Source of the DNA: Patescibacteria group bacterium
GTDB taxonomy: Bacteria > Patescibacteriota > Minisyncoccia > UBA6257 > GWB1-50-10
Reading direction: 5' to 3'
NCBI GenBank assembly: GCA_023380415.1
Contig: JAMCRC010000001.1
Coordinates: 1 to 10,505, forward strand
Length of the DNA: 10,505 bases
The notes beneath the pieces were generated by a model. The model was not told the DNA's origin. It saw only the letters and a list, made by a program, of their open reading frames with translations, and ran no database searches. Numbering within the stretch: position 1 is the first letter of the stretch; each line of letters starts with the position of its first letter. A program made the position numbers and the translations under genes. Shown here piece after piece: positions 1 through 5,024 of the stretch.

Positions 1-671
1 AGGCCGTCGGGAACATCGGAAATTGGACCGCAGACGAATATCCCGAGGTCGCCAAGTTCCTCTTGGCTAAGGGTTGTTCGGTGGAAAGAGCCGCCTCGGT
101 GCTTTACGACGAGAACCTGGTAGATGCCGATTTCGCTTCCGTTGTGACGTCTCTGAATATCGACGGCGATCCCGCCGCGATCGCGGCCGCGTCCAGGGAA
201 CTGGATATCGACCTCGCCGGTGAGGATGATTACGACGACCTCAGAAACAACAACGTCGATCTGGCGGTGCTGGTCCAGGCCATGAAGATCCGCGGGAAAA
301 GCGTAAAGGAGATATTGGACGCGGAGTACGGGTACGACAGCGGCGGCATCGACGATTCTTTCAAAGAGATCGTCGAATACTTCCGGCAAGCCGGTTTTTC
401 CCAGGGAGAGATAATCGCCGGCGTTTGGGATTCCGAGTGCCTGGAGAACGACGACTCCGGAGAGACCATCGTCAAATTGCTCGATATCGGCGCTCCGCTC
501 GAGAGCATCGTAACGGTTCTGAATAGGACCGATACTGACCCCGACGAGCTTTACGATGAGCTCAAGGATGCCGGATTGGACATCAAAGAGCGCATTAAAT
601 TGATGTCCATCCTGGTCGGCCTTTCCGGGCCGGAGAAGACGGAGGCGGTAAAGGCGGAAAAAGCCGCCTGA
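1..671 (+). CDS. Acidic helical-repeat protein of unknown function (5' end missing)
   Basis: The reading frame is open from position 3 to the TGA at 669-671, so the gene begins upstream of the window. The TTG at 63 is in frame but would cut the first repeat in half, so I do not take it as the start. I do not recognise the family. The protein is acidic and mostly helical. It holds about six degenerate units of roughly 28-43 residues: a helix, a turn with Gly or Asp, a short polar stretch, then a second helix rich in I/V/L. Counting from the TTG codon, the turn residues fall near 4, 35, 78, 111, 143 and 171. There is no signal peptide or membrane segment in the visible part. The C-terminus is a charged Lys/Glu/Ala tail. 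A solenoid-like scaffold or binding protein is possible but is only inferred from the repeats. A strong terminator follows. Confidence 0.7.
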   Translation, partial: AVGNIGNWTADEYPEVAKFLLAKGCSVERAASVLYDENLVDADFASVVTSLNIDGDPAAIAAASRELDIDLAGEDDYDDLRNNNVDLAVLVQAMKIRGKSVKEILDAEYGYDSGGIDDSFKEIVEYFRQAGFSQGEIIAGVWDSECLENDDSGETIVKLLDIGAPLESIVTVLNRTDTDPDELYDELKDAGLDIKERIKLMSILVGLSGPEKTEAVKAEKAA

Positions 672-690
672 ACGCCTGAAGTGAATAAAA

Positions 691-722
691 ATTAAGCCAC
701 CCGTGCGCACGGGTGGTTTTTT
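691..722. terminator. Bidirectional intrinsic terminator
   Basis: Positions 697-716 form a perfect 20-nt palindrome (CCACCCGTGCGCACGGGTGG) followed by six T at 717-722 and preceded by an A-rich tract. It therefore reads as a Rho-independent terminator on both strands. It sits between the converging repeat-protein gene (ends 671) and the CxCxxC gene (ends 742) and probably serves both. Confidence 0.9.
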
Positions 723-741
723 AATTATGTTGGTAGATAGA

Positions 742-1206
742 TTACACTCGGAGCGGTTTTGGATACGGTCCGAGCGTTGCTCTGTCATGATGAAACAGTG
801 ATATCCCAACCTGGCGTCCCAGAACCTCCATTTCCTCGCGTAGATTGGAAAAGCCCATCCACATGTCCGTCTCCTGTTTGCGCCGGATCTCGTCCGGTTT
901 GAGGCGTTGCTGGTCGCGCTCGCAATCGGTGCTGGCGTAGACGGTGAGCGCCCGGAGATTCGGATCGGCTGCGAGCATCTTGCGAACCCGTCTGGCGACG
1001 CCGTTCGTAGCCAGATCGTTTATGCCCCCGTCCTCGATGGTGTACAGGATGCAATCCTGTTCCCGGATTCCTAATCGGGAAAAGAACGCTTCCTTGTCTC
1101 GTTTCTCCATCATGGCCGGGTTGCACTTGGCGCAGCCGCAGGAAATGAAAATGCTGGTCTTCGCGGGTTGGGTACCGTTTCGAGTGAGATCGATCTCACC
1201 ATTCAT
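742..1206 (-). CDS. Hypothetical protein with CxCxxC cluster
   Basis: 154 residues. The ATG at 1206 is preceded on the minus strand by a near-perfect Shine-Dalgarno (AAAGGAGGT) about 5 nt away, so the start is well supported. I do not recognise the family. Visible features are a Cys cluster C23-x-C25-x2-C28 just after a hydrophobic strand-like stretch, two more cysteines (C52, C95), a GG-x-N-D-L segment near residue 60, an A-S-T-D-C segment ending at C95, and a His pair at 139-140. No signal peptide or membrane helix is evident, so it is probably cytoplasmic and could bind zinc or another metal. The order of hydrophobic strand, GG loop and then T-D-C distantly recalls beta-carbonic anhydrase topology. 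The CxDxR motif is absent, however, and I would not assign that function. A 16-bp perfect palindrome covers its first codons. Confidence 0.75.
   Translation of the reverse strand: MNGEIDLTRNGTQPAKTSIFISCGCAKCNPAMMEKRDKEAFFSRLGIREQDCILYTIEDGGINDLATNGVARRVRKMLAADPNLRALTVYASTDCERDQQRLKPDEIRRKQETDMWMGFSNLREEMEVLGRQVGISLFHHDRATLGPYPKPLRV
1184..1199. repeat. 16-bp perfect palindrome in the start of the CxCxxC gene
   Basis: GTGAGATCGATCTCAC is exactly self-complementary and covers codons 3-8 of the minus-strand gene starting at 1206. A second palindromic cluster, AACGTTAACGTACGTT at 1227-1242, lies just upstream of that gene's ribosome binding site. The pair could be operator half-sites or an mRNA hairpin near the start codon. 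Chance is also possible. Confidence 0.4.
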
Positions 1207-1350
1207 GACTACCTCCTTTGTTTAAGAACGTTAACGTACGTTGGGCGAAAGACATCCGAGGGGTCTACCAGGCCCCTGCTTGCTTTCAAGGGTGCTTCCA
1301 CTGGGAGAAATAATACCATAATGTTTTTCCTAACGTCAATGGATCATAAG

Positions 1351-1388
1351 AGCGAAAATAATAAAGCCGAGACGTTTCCGTCTCGGCT
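1351..1388 (-). terminator. Intrinsic terminator of the zinc-ribbon gene
   Basis: A perfect 10-bp stem (1365-1374 with 1379-1388) closes a 4-nt loop. On the minus strand it is followed by a T-rich run (TTTATTATTTT). It lies 17 bp beyond the stop codon of the gene at 1406-1666, so that gene is probably transcribed alone. This implies that the gene at 742-1206 has its own promoter between 1210 and 1350. Confidence 0.85.
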
Positions 1389-1405
1389 GATATTTCATCC
1401 GGCCG

Positions 1406-1666
1406 TCACCGGCTGTTTAAGATCAGTACCCGGCGGTAGTACTCCGGACGTTCGATGTCCGGTATTCCGATGGCCGAGAGCATTTCCGGTATCTCCTTCC
1501 TCAGGTCGTTGCTTTCGGCGATCGCCTTTCCGTACGGGAAGCGGTTGCATTCGCACGCCGTCTTGTGAAAGAACAATTCGCCGGAGATGAACGGTAGCCG
1601 GCATTTCATGCAGACGGTCTGCCATTCTCCTTCCGGCAGTTCTCCGCAGCAAGGGCAGAATTTCAT
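1406..1666 (-). CDS. Small zinc-ribbon protein
   Basis: 86 residues. The ATG at 1666 follows AAAGGAGA by about 6 nt. Longer in-frame extensions upstream run through an unrelated small gene and a promoter, so I reject them. The N-terminus carries a C4 zinc ribbon: C4-x2-C7 (with an extra C6) and C19-x2-C22. A second Cys pair follows at C38 and C40. The C-terminal half is charged and helical, ending in a Tyr-Tyr-Arg-Arg segment. No membrane segment is seen. The fold suggests a cytoplasmic nucleic-acid-binding or protein-binding adaptor, but the specific role is unknown. It has its own sigma70-type promoter (1695-1723) and terminator (1351-1388), so it is a monocistronic unit. Confidence 0.8.
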   Translation of the reverse strand: MKFCPCCGELPEGEWQTVCMKCRLPFISGELFFHKTACECNRFPYGKAIAESNDLRKEIPEMLSAIGIPDIERPEYYRRVLILNSR

Positions 1667-1694
1667 ATACTGTCTCCTTTCGGTTTCGGCCTCC

Positions 1695-1723
1695 GTTATA
1701 CCAACAATATCTCGCCTTGTCAA
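1695..1723 (-). promoter_or_regulatory. Sigma70-type promoter for the zinc-ribbon gene
   Basis: On the minus strand TTGACA (1718-1723, consensus) is separated by exactly 17 nt from TATAAC (1695-1700, five of six). The start codon is 28 nt beyond the -10, leaving a leader of about 20 nt that contains the AAAGGAGA ribosome binding site. The -35 box overlaps the TGA stop codon of the upstream 55-residue gene. Confidence 0.85.
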
Positions 1724-1887
1724 CGCTGCCCGTTCTGTTCGATGATTATCGGCGCATGATTCGCCTGATCGGCGGCGATGTAGCCGATGCCGAAACCGAA
1801 AACGGCCGCGAGCAAGAGCCCGGCCGTTATGGTCAGAATCGGCCATTTTTCGCGGAACCAATTGCGCAATCGGTACCACCTCCCCAT
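1720..1887 (-). CDS. 55-residue single-helix membrane protein
   Basis: This frame runs from ATG 1885-1887 to the TGA at 1720-1722 and encodes 55 residues. A basic N-terminus (several Arg/Lys, Trp) is followed by one clear transmembrane helix at about residues 16-38, rich in Leu/Ala/Gly/Phe. A short polar tail ends in A-P-I-I-I-E-Q-N-G-Q-R, so N-in, C-out topology is likely. An alternative TTG start at 1867-1869 (49 residues) has GGGGAGG about 9 nt upstream. The ATG instead sits 6 nt after a consensus TATAAT. From memory, the helix followed by a P-I-I-I-E tail resembles the N-terminus of ComEA-like proteins in Patescibacteria, but no helix-hairpin-helix domain follows, so it may be a remnant or a free-standing small protein. 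The tidy topology and the flanking promoters argue that it is real. Confidence 0.65.
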   Translation of the reverse strand: MGRWYRLRNWFREKWPILTITAGLLLAAVFGFGIGYIAADQANHAPIIIEQNGQR

Positions 1888-1893
1888 CCTACA

Positions 1894-1921
1894 ATTATAG
1901 AGTATGGATATGCGGCGTGAA
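1894..1921 (-). promoter_or_regulatory. Promoter for the 55-residue membrane protein
   Basis: The minus strand carries TATAAT (1894-1899), six nt before the ATG at 1887, and a weak -35 TTCACG (1916-1921) 16 nt upstream. A start site at the usual distance would give an mRNA with almost no leader. The promoter fills the gap after gpmA, so the small gene need not depend on read-through from eno-gpmA. Confidence 0.6.
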
Positions 1922-1925
1922 TGAC

Positions 1926-2555
1926 TTAAACCTTCTTTTGGTTCTGGTTTAAAACCTCCTTGCTCACAACAGCTCCTTGGCCGTCGATGCGGTAGTGGAC
2001 TATCTCGCCCGTGCCGACCTCGACGGCATGGATATCGTCATCCGGAACGTTCTCAAGATGCTTGATCAGGGCGCGCAGAGTGTTGCCGTGGGCGGCGACA
2101 ATGACGCTCTTGCCACTCTTCAATGTCGGTAATATCTTGGCCTCGAAATAAGGGGCCGCCCGGTTGTAAACATCCTCGAGTGTCTCCCCATCCGGTATCG
2201 GCGTGCGCCATCCCCTACGGATGGCGTTGAACTGCTCGTCGCCAACCTCTTCCTTGACCTGCCATTTGTTCTTCCCCGTATAGATGCCGTAATTGCGTTC
2301 CTTGATGGCCGGCGAAACGAAGACGGGTACCTTGCCGGACAAGCCCAGGCCGGATAATACCTCGTCGAGCGTTTGCCGGGCCCGCCTCAGGTCCGAAACG
2401 TGCGCCTCGTCCAGCTTGAAGGCCTTGAGATGCACTGCGGCCTGCCGGGCCTGTTCTTTGCCGGCGGGGGCGAGGTCGACGTCCGTCCACCCGGTCCAAA
2501 GACCGCGGCTGTTCCATTCCGACTCGCCGTGCCGGATCAAAAAAAGATCGGCCAT
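1926..2555 (-). CDS. gpmA: 2,3-bisphosphoglycerate-dependent phosphoglycerate mutase
   Basis: Interconverts 3- and 2-phosphoglycerate in cytoplasmic glycolysis, using a phosphohistidine intermediate. 209 residues. The phosphoacceptor motif is R8-H9-G10-E11 followed by S-E-W-N. The phosphate-binding Arg is R58 in the L-R-R-A-R-Q-T segment. The acid residue is E86 in the E-R-N-Y-G motif, and the second active-site His is H156 in A-H-G-N-T-L-R-A. It is shorter than the about 250 residues of the E. coli enzyme because the insertion before the Pro-rich segment around residues 119-123 is reduced, as in other short dPGMs. The ATG at 2555 lies 4 bp after the eno stop and has no clear Shine-Dalgarno, so translation is probably coupled to eno. 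No terminator is visible after it. Confidence 0.95.
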   Translation of the reverse strand: MADLFLIRHGESEWNSRGLWTGWTDVDLAPAGKEQARQAAVHLKAFKLDEAHVSDLRRARQTLDEVLSGLGLSGKVPVFVSPAIKERNYGIYTGKNKWQVKEEVGDEQFNAIRRGWRTPIPDGETLEDVYNRAAPYFEAKILPTLKSGKSVIVAAHGNTLRALIKHLENVPDDDIHAVEVGTGEIVHYRIDGQGAVVSKEVLNQNQKKV

Positions 2556-2559
2556 GGGT

Positions 2560-3843
2560 CTATTTGAAGATCTGGAGACCGGGATATCTGGCTCCGGCGC
2601 CGAGCGCTTCCTCGATCCGCAGGAGCTCGTTGTATTTGGCGACCCGGTCGGTCCGCGAAAGGGACCCGGTCTTTATCTCGCCGGTACCGAGTCCAACGGC
2701 GAGGTGGGCGATCGTCGTATCCGCCGTTTCGCCGGAACGGTGGGAAACGACGGTCTTCCATCCGGCCGCTTTGGCCATCTTGATGGCCTCGATCGTCTCG
2801 GTGAGCGTACCGATCTGGTTCAGTTTTATCAGGATGGCATTGGCCGTCCTTTTCTCTATCCCCTGTTTGAGGAGCGATGTATTAGTGACGAAAATATCGT
2901 CGCCGACGATCTGCTCTTGCGGCAATGCGGCGGTAAGTTTGGCCCAACCGTCCCAGTCGTCCTCGCCGAGGCCGTCCTCGATAGATATGAGCATCGGGTA
3001 TTTTTTGACAAGCGCGTCGAGCCAGCCGATCATCTCGTCCGAAGATAACATTTTCCCTTCGCGGGCGAGATCGTACCTTCCTTCTTTGAAGAACTCGGAA
3101 GCGGCCGCGTCAATGGCGAGGAAGATGTCTTTGCCCGGTTCAAATCCGGCCTCTCGGATACCTTGGAGAATTAGCTCGATCGCTTCGGCGTTCCCCTCTT
3201 TTACCGCCGGGGCGTAGCCGCCCTCGTCGCCGACCGTCGTGCTGTACCCCTTGGCCTTAAGCACTTTGCCCAAGGCCTGGAAGGCAGTGGCGCCCATGCG
3301 AAGCGCTTCGCTCCAAGTCGGGGCGCCGGCCGGCACGATCATGAATTCTTGGATATCGGTCGAACCCAAGGCGTGTTTGCCTCCGTTTATCACGTTCATC
3401 ATAGGGACCGGCAAAACGAAATCGGCGTTGCCGGCGAGCGAGCCGAAATAGGCATAAAGGGGCTGTTTTTGGGAAATGGCCTCTGCCTTGGCGGCCGCCA
3501 AAGAGACCGCGAGAATCGCGTTCGCGCCCAAACGACCCTTGTTCGGCGTGCCGTCCAAAGCGATCATTTTTTCGTCCAGCGCCTTCTGGCCGGCGGCATC
3601 CAGGCCGATGACCGCCTGGGAGATCTCTCCTCTAACGTTCCCGACGGCCTTGAGAACGCTCTTGCCGCCGTAGTTATTTGGATCGCCGTCCCGAAGTTCG
3701 ACGGCCTCCCGGGTGCCGGTCGATGCGCCGGAGGGAACGGCCGCTCTTCCTAAGGTACCGTCTTCAAGGATAACATCCGCTTCGACCGTGGGATTCCCGC
3801 GAGAATCCAATATCTGCCTCGCCTTCACTTCGGAAATTTTCAT
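2560..3843 (-). CDS. eno: Enolase (phosphopyruvate hydratase)
   Basis: Converts 2-phosphoglycerate to phosphoenolpyruvate, the step after GpmA. Cytoplasmic and usually dimeric or octameric. 427 residues, full family length. The substrate loop S38-G-A-S-T is near the N-terminus. H157 lies in N-G-G-K-H. The catalytic acid region is V-G-D-E-G-G (E207). Mg2+ ligands are D245, E289 and the D315/D316 pair in G-D-D-I-F-V-T-N. The catalytic Lys is K340 in the I-L-I-K-L-N-Q-I-G signature. The S-H-R-S-G-E motif (367-372) and K391 complete the site. All key residues are present. GAGGG lies a few nt before the ATG at 3843. The upstream gap of 84 bp is shared with the divergent rpmA; I see no convincing -35/-10 for eno in it. 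Confidence 0.98.
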   Translation of the reverse strand: MKISEVKARQILDSRGNPTVEADVILEDGTLGRAAVPSGASTGTREAVELRDGDPNNYGGKSVLKAVGNVRGEISQAVIGLDAAGQKALDEKMIALDGTPNKGRLGANAILAVSLAAAKAEAISQKQPLYAYFGSLAGNADFVLPVPMMNVINGGKHALGSTDIQEFMIVPAGAPTWSEALRMGATAFQALGKVLKAKGYSTTVGDEGGYAPAVKEGNAEAIELILQGIREAGFEPGKDIFLAIDAAASEFFKEGRYDLAREGKMLSSDEMIGWLDALVKKYPMLISIEDGLGEDDWDGWAKLTAALPQEQIVGDDIFVTNTSLLKQGIEKRTANAILIKLNQIGTLTETIEAIKMAKAAGWKTVVSHRSGETADTTIAHLAVGLGTGEIKTGSLSRTDRVAKYNELLRIEEALGAGARYPGLQIFK

Positions 3844-3887
3844 ACGTCCCTCATTTTACGGAAATATCCTCCCGAATCAAGGCCGAA

Positions 3888-3917
3888 TTGACATTTATAT
3901 CCAATTTCGGCTAATAT
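3888..3917 (+). promoter_or_regulatory. Probable rpmA promoter
   Basis: TTGACA (3888-3893) is followed after 18 nt by TAATAT (3912-3917), with an overlapping TATAAA at 3915-3920 that ends 7 nt before the ATG at 3928. Either choice gives an mRNA with a leader of only 0-4 nt. No Shine-Dalgarno precedes rpmA. A partly matched inverted repeat (GCCGAATT at 3882-3889 against AATTTCGGC at 3903-3911) overlaps the -35 and spacer. Confidence 0.6.
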
Positions 3918-3927
3918 AAATCCCGAT

Positions 3928-4200
3928 ATGGCACATACAAAGGCCAAGGGCTCTACAAAATTAGGACGCGAATCCGAGTCAAAGCGGCTCGGCGTTAAGC
4001 TTTTTGCCGGCGAAAAAGCGAATCCCGGCGACATAATAATCCGCCAGCGCGGAACGAAATATTATCCCGGATCGAACGTCCGGATCGGCGGTGATGATAC
4101 GATCTATGCCGTAAAGAGCGGCGTCGTTAAGTTCGCCGATAAGCGCAAGACCCACTTTGACGGGAAGAGAAAGACCGTCAAAGTAGTGAACGTCGTTTAG
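3928..4200 (+). CDS. rpmA: 50S ribosomal protein bL27
   Basis: Component of the large ribosomal subunit whose N-terminal arm reaches the peptidyl transferase centre. 90 residues, a normal length. The sequence follows the family: an M-A-H-x-K start, G-S-T-K-L-G-R-E-S, K-R-L-G-V-K, then I-I-I-R-Q-R-G-T-K-Y-Y-P-G and V-V-K-F. The mature arm begins directly, without the cleavable N-terminal extension seen in some Firmicutes. Its usual partners rplU and obg are not adjacent, so it stands alone. It has its own near-leaderless promoter. Its TAG is followed one nt later by a long structured element that ends in an intrinsic terminator. Confidence 0.97.
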   Translation: MAHTKAKGSTKLGRESESKRLGVKLFAGEKANPGDIIIRQRGTKYYPGSNVRIGGDDTIYAVKSGVVKFADKRKTHFDGKRKTVKVVNVV

Positions 4201-4201
4201 T

Positions 4202-4381
4202 AGCGGCTCTCTTCCTACCGAAAACACGCTATCAATCCGCCCCAGCCGGCGGATTGCGCTCGCTCTCGGCCTCGCTCTTCCACCTTATCGGCGGAAACCA
4301 TGCCCGCTCGGCTCCTCGAGTCTGAGGACTCTCGGAGTCTGAAGACCTGCGAGACGGTTTTCTTATAGGAAGAGAGCCGCT
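4202..4381 (+). ncRNA. Long-range inverted repeat after rpmA (structured 3' UTR or small RNA)
   Basis: The 16 nt at 4202-4217 (AGCGGCTCTCTTCCTA) are the exact reverse complement of 4366-4381. After a small bulge the pairing continues with 4220-4225 (GAAAAC) against 4357-4362 (GTTTTC). Enclosed are a 9-bp hairpin (4233-4241 with 4248-4256, 6-nt loop) and a set of GAGTC/GACTC/GAGTC segments around 4319-4340 that can pair in two alternative ways. No open frame here looks coding. The element starts one nt after the rpmA stop codon and ends at a T-run. It could be a structured 3' UTR, a processed small RNA, or a small palindromic repeat element. Function is unknown. Confidence 0.5.
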
Positions 4382-4386
4382 TTTTT
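4355..4386 (+). terminator. Intrinsic terminator of rpmA with alternative pairing
   Basis: Positions 4355-4364 (CGGTTTTCTT) pair with 4370-4379 (AAGAGAGCCG) in a 10-bp stem with two G-U pairs, followed by six T at 4381-4386. The 3' arm is the same sequence that can pair with 4202-4217 next to the rpmA stop, so the terminator hairpin and the long-range stem are mutually exclusive. Confidence 0.7.
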
Positions 4387-4402
4387 GTTCGAAATGTGAT
4401 AG

Positions 4403-4580
4403 AGGCAGTGGAGCGTTTCTCGAACAAGCATGATCGGAAAGCGCGTTAAAATTCGTGAGCGAACCACGTCGCCGAGCCAGGACCCCCGACGAATGGAGGC
4501 GGGGTGGCGAGGAGTGAGAGAGCGAATTGAATTTCAGCGCTTGTAGATCTTCTGCGAGTGAGGGAAATGCTCCACCGCTT
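4403..4580. ncRNA. 178-nt elongated hairpin, candidate structured RNA (6S-like outline)
   Basis: The two halves are imperfect inverted repeats. A 19-position closing stem pairs 4403-4421 with 4562-4580 (one A.C mismatch, a few G-U). A large internal loop follows (4422-4438 and 4543-4561). Next come a 6-bp stem (4439-4444 with 4537-4542), a small loop, another 6-bp stem (4450-4455 with 4523-4528), a 13/12-nt loop, a 5-bp stem (4469-4473 with 4506-4510) and an apical hairpin closed by 4482-4486 with 4501-4505. No T-run follows on either strand, so it is not an ordinary terminator. On the minus strand it begins directly after the rplI stop. The rod with a central bubble recalls 6S RNA, but I see no promoter that settles a strand. 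A MITE-like or palindromic genomic repeat is the main alternative. Confidence 0.45.
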
Positions 4581-5018
4581 CTAATTGTTACTCACAACAA
4601 CATTTAAATTTGCCTTTACCCCCTCTCCCAGATCCGCCGGGACGAGGTGTTCGCCGAAGGTTTTTATGTGCTTCGGAAGGTCGAGTTTTATATCCGGAAA
4701 ACCGCGCTCCGCGAGTGCCTTTTTTATTTCGCTTTCCGTGACGGAACCGAAGGCCTCGCCCTTCTCACCCGACTTCAGCTTGAATTCGAGCTTCAAGGCG
4801 GAAAGTTTCTCCGCCTCGGCTTTGAATTTGGCGATACGCCCGTCGCGTTCGGCCGAAAGCTTGAGCTGGACCTGTTCGAGCCGAGCGATGGCTTCTTTGG
4901 TGGCCGGTTCGACCTGTTTCTTGGGTAAAAGCACGTTCCTGGCATAGCCATCGGAAACGTCCTTGACGTCGTACCGTCGGCCCAGATTTTTTACGTCTTG
5001 AAGGAGTATGACTTTCAT
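4581..5018 (-). CDS. rplI: 50S ribosomal protein bL9
   Basis: Binds 23S rRNA at the base of the L1 stalk and reaches out between ribosomes. 145 residues. The N-terminal rRNA-binding domain has the family pattern M-K-V-I-L-L-Q-D-V-K-N-L-G, then D-G-Y-A-R-N-V-L-L-P-K at about residues 23-33. A charged connecting helix (about 40-75) and a smaller C-terminal domain follow. The protein ends slightly early compared with typical 148-150-residue homologues. The stop codon abuts the inverted repeat at 4403-4580, so that element may have trimmed the end. The ATG at 5018 is 6 nt after the ctpA stop, with GGTAGGG directly before it. It is the last gene of thpR-ctpA-rplI. bL9 has been reported missing from several Patescibacteria lineages, so its presence helps to place the organism. 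Confidence 0.95.
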   Translation of the reverse strand: MKVILLQDVKNLGRRYDVKDVSDGYARNVLLPKKQVEPATKEAIARLEQVQLKLSAERDGRIAKFKAEAEKLSALKLEFKLKSGEKGEAFGSVTESEIKKALAERGFPDIKLDLPKHIKTFGEHLVPADLGEGVKANLNVVVSNN

Positions 5019-5024
5019 CCCTAC

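Noticed and set aside
1259..1277. Small AGGGG/CCCCT hairpin upstream of the CxCxxC gene, considered as a riboswitch
   Set aside because: Only a 5-bp stem with a 9-nt loop and no match to a riboswitch consensus I know. The rest of 1243-1350 shows no other clear signal, though this gene's promoter should lie there.
1667..1879. Upstream extension of the zinc-ribbon gene to a 157-residue protein
   Set aside because: The added part is Arg-rich shadow sequence of the 55-residue membrane protein in another frame and crosses a consensus promoter; the ATG at 1666 has its own ribosome binding site.
3840..3854. Mini-frame M-R-D-V ending in a TGA that overlaps the eno ATG, with GGGAGG upstream
   Set aside because: A four-codon leader could arise by chance and the GGGAGG is too far (about 13 nt) from its ATG; not enough to call a regulatory leader peptide.
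4215..4427. 70-residue minus-strand frame in the rpmA-rplI gap
   Set aside because: Composition is Arg/Ser-rich with no motif, and it runs through the inverted-repeat structures; better explained by RNA structure than by coding.
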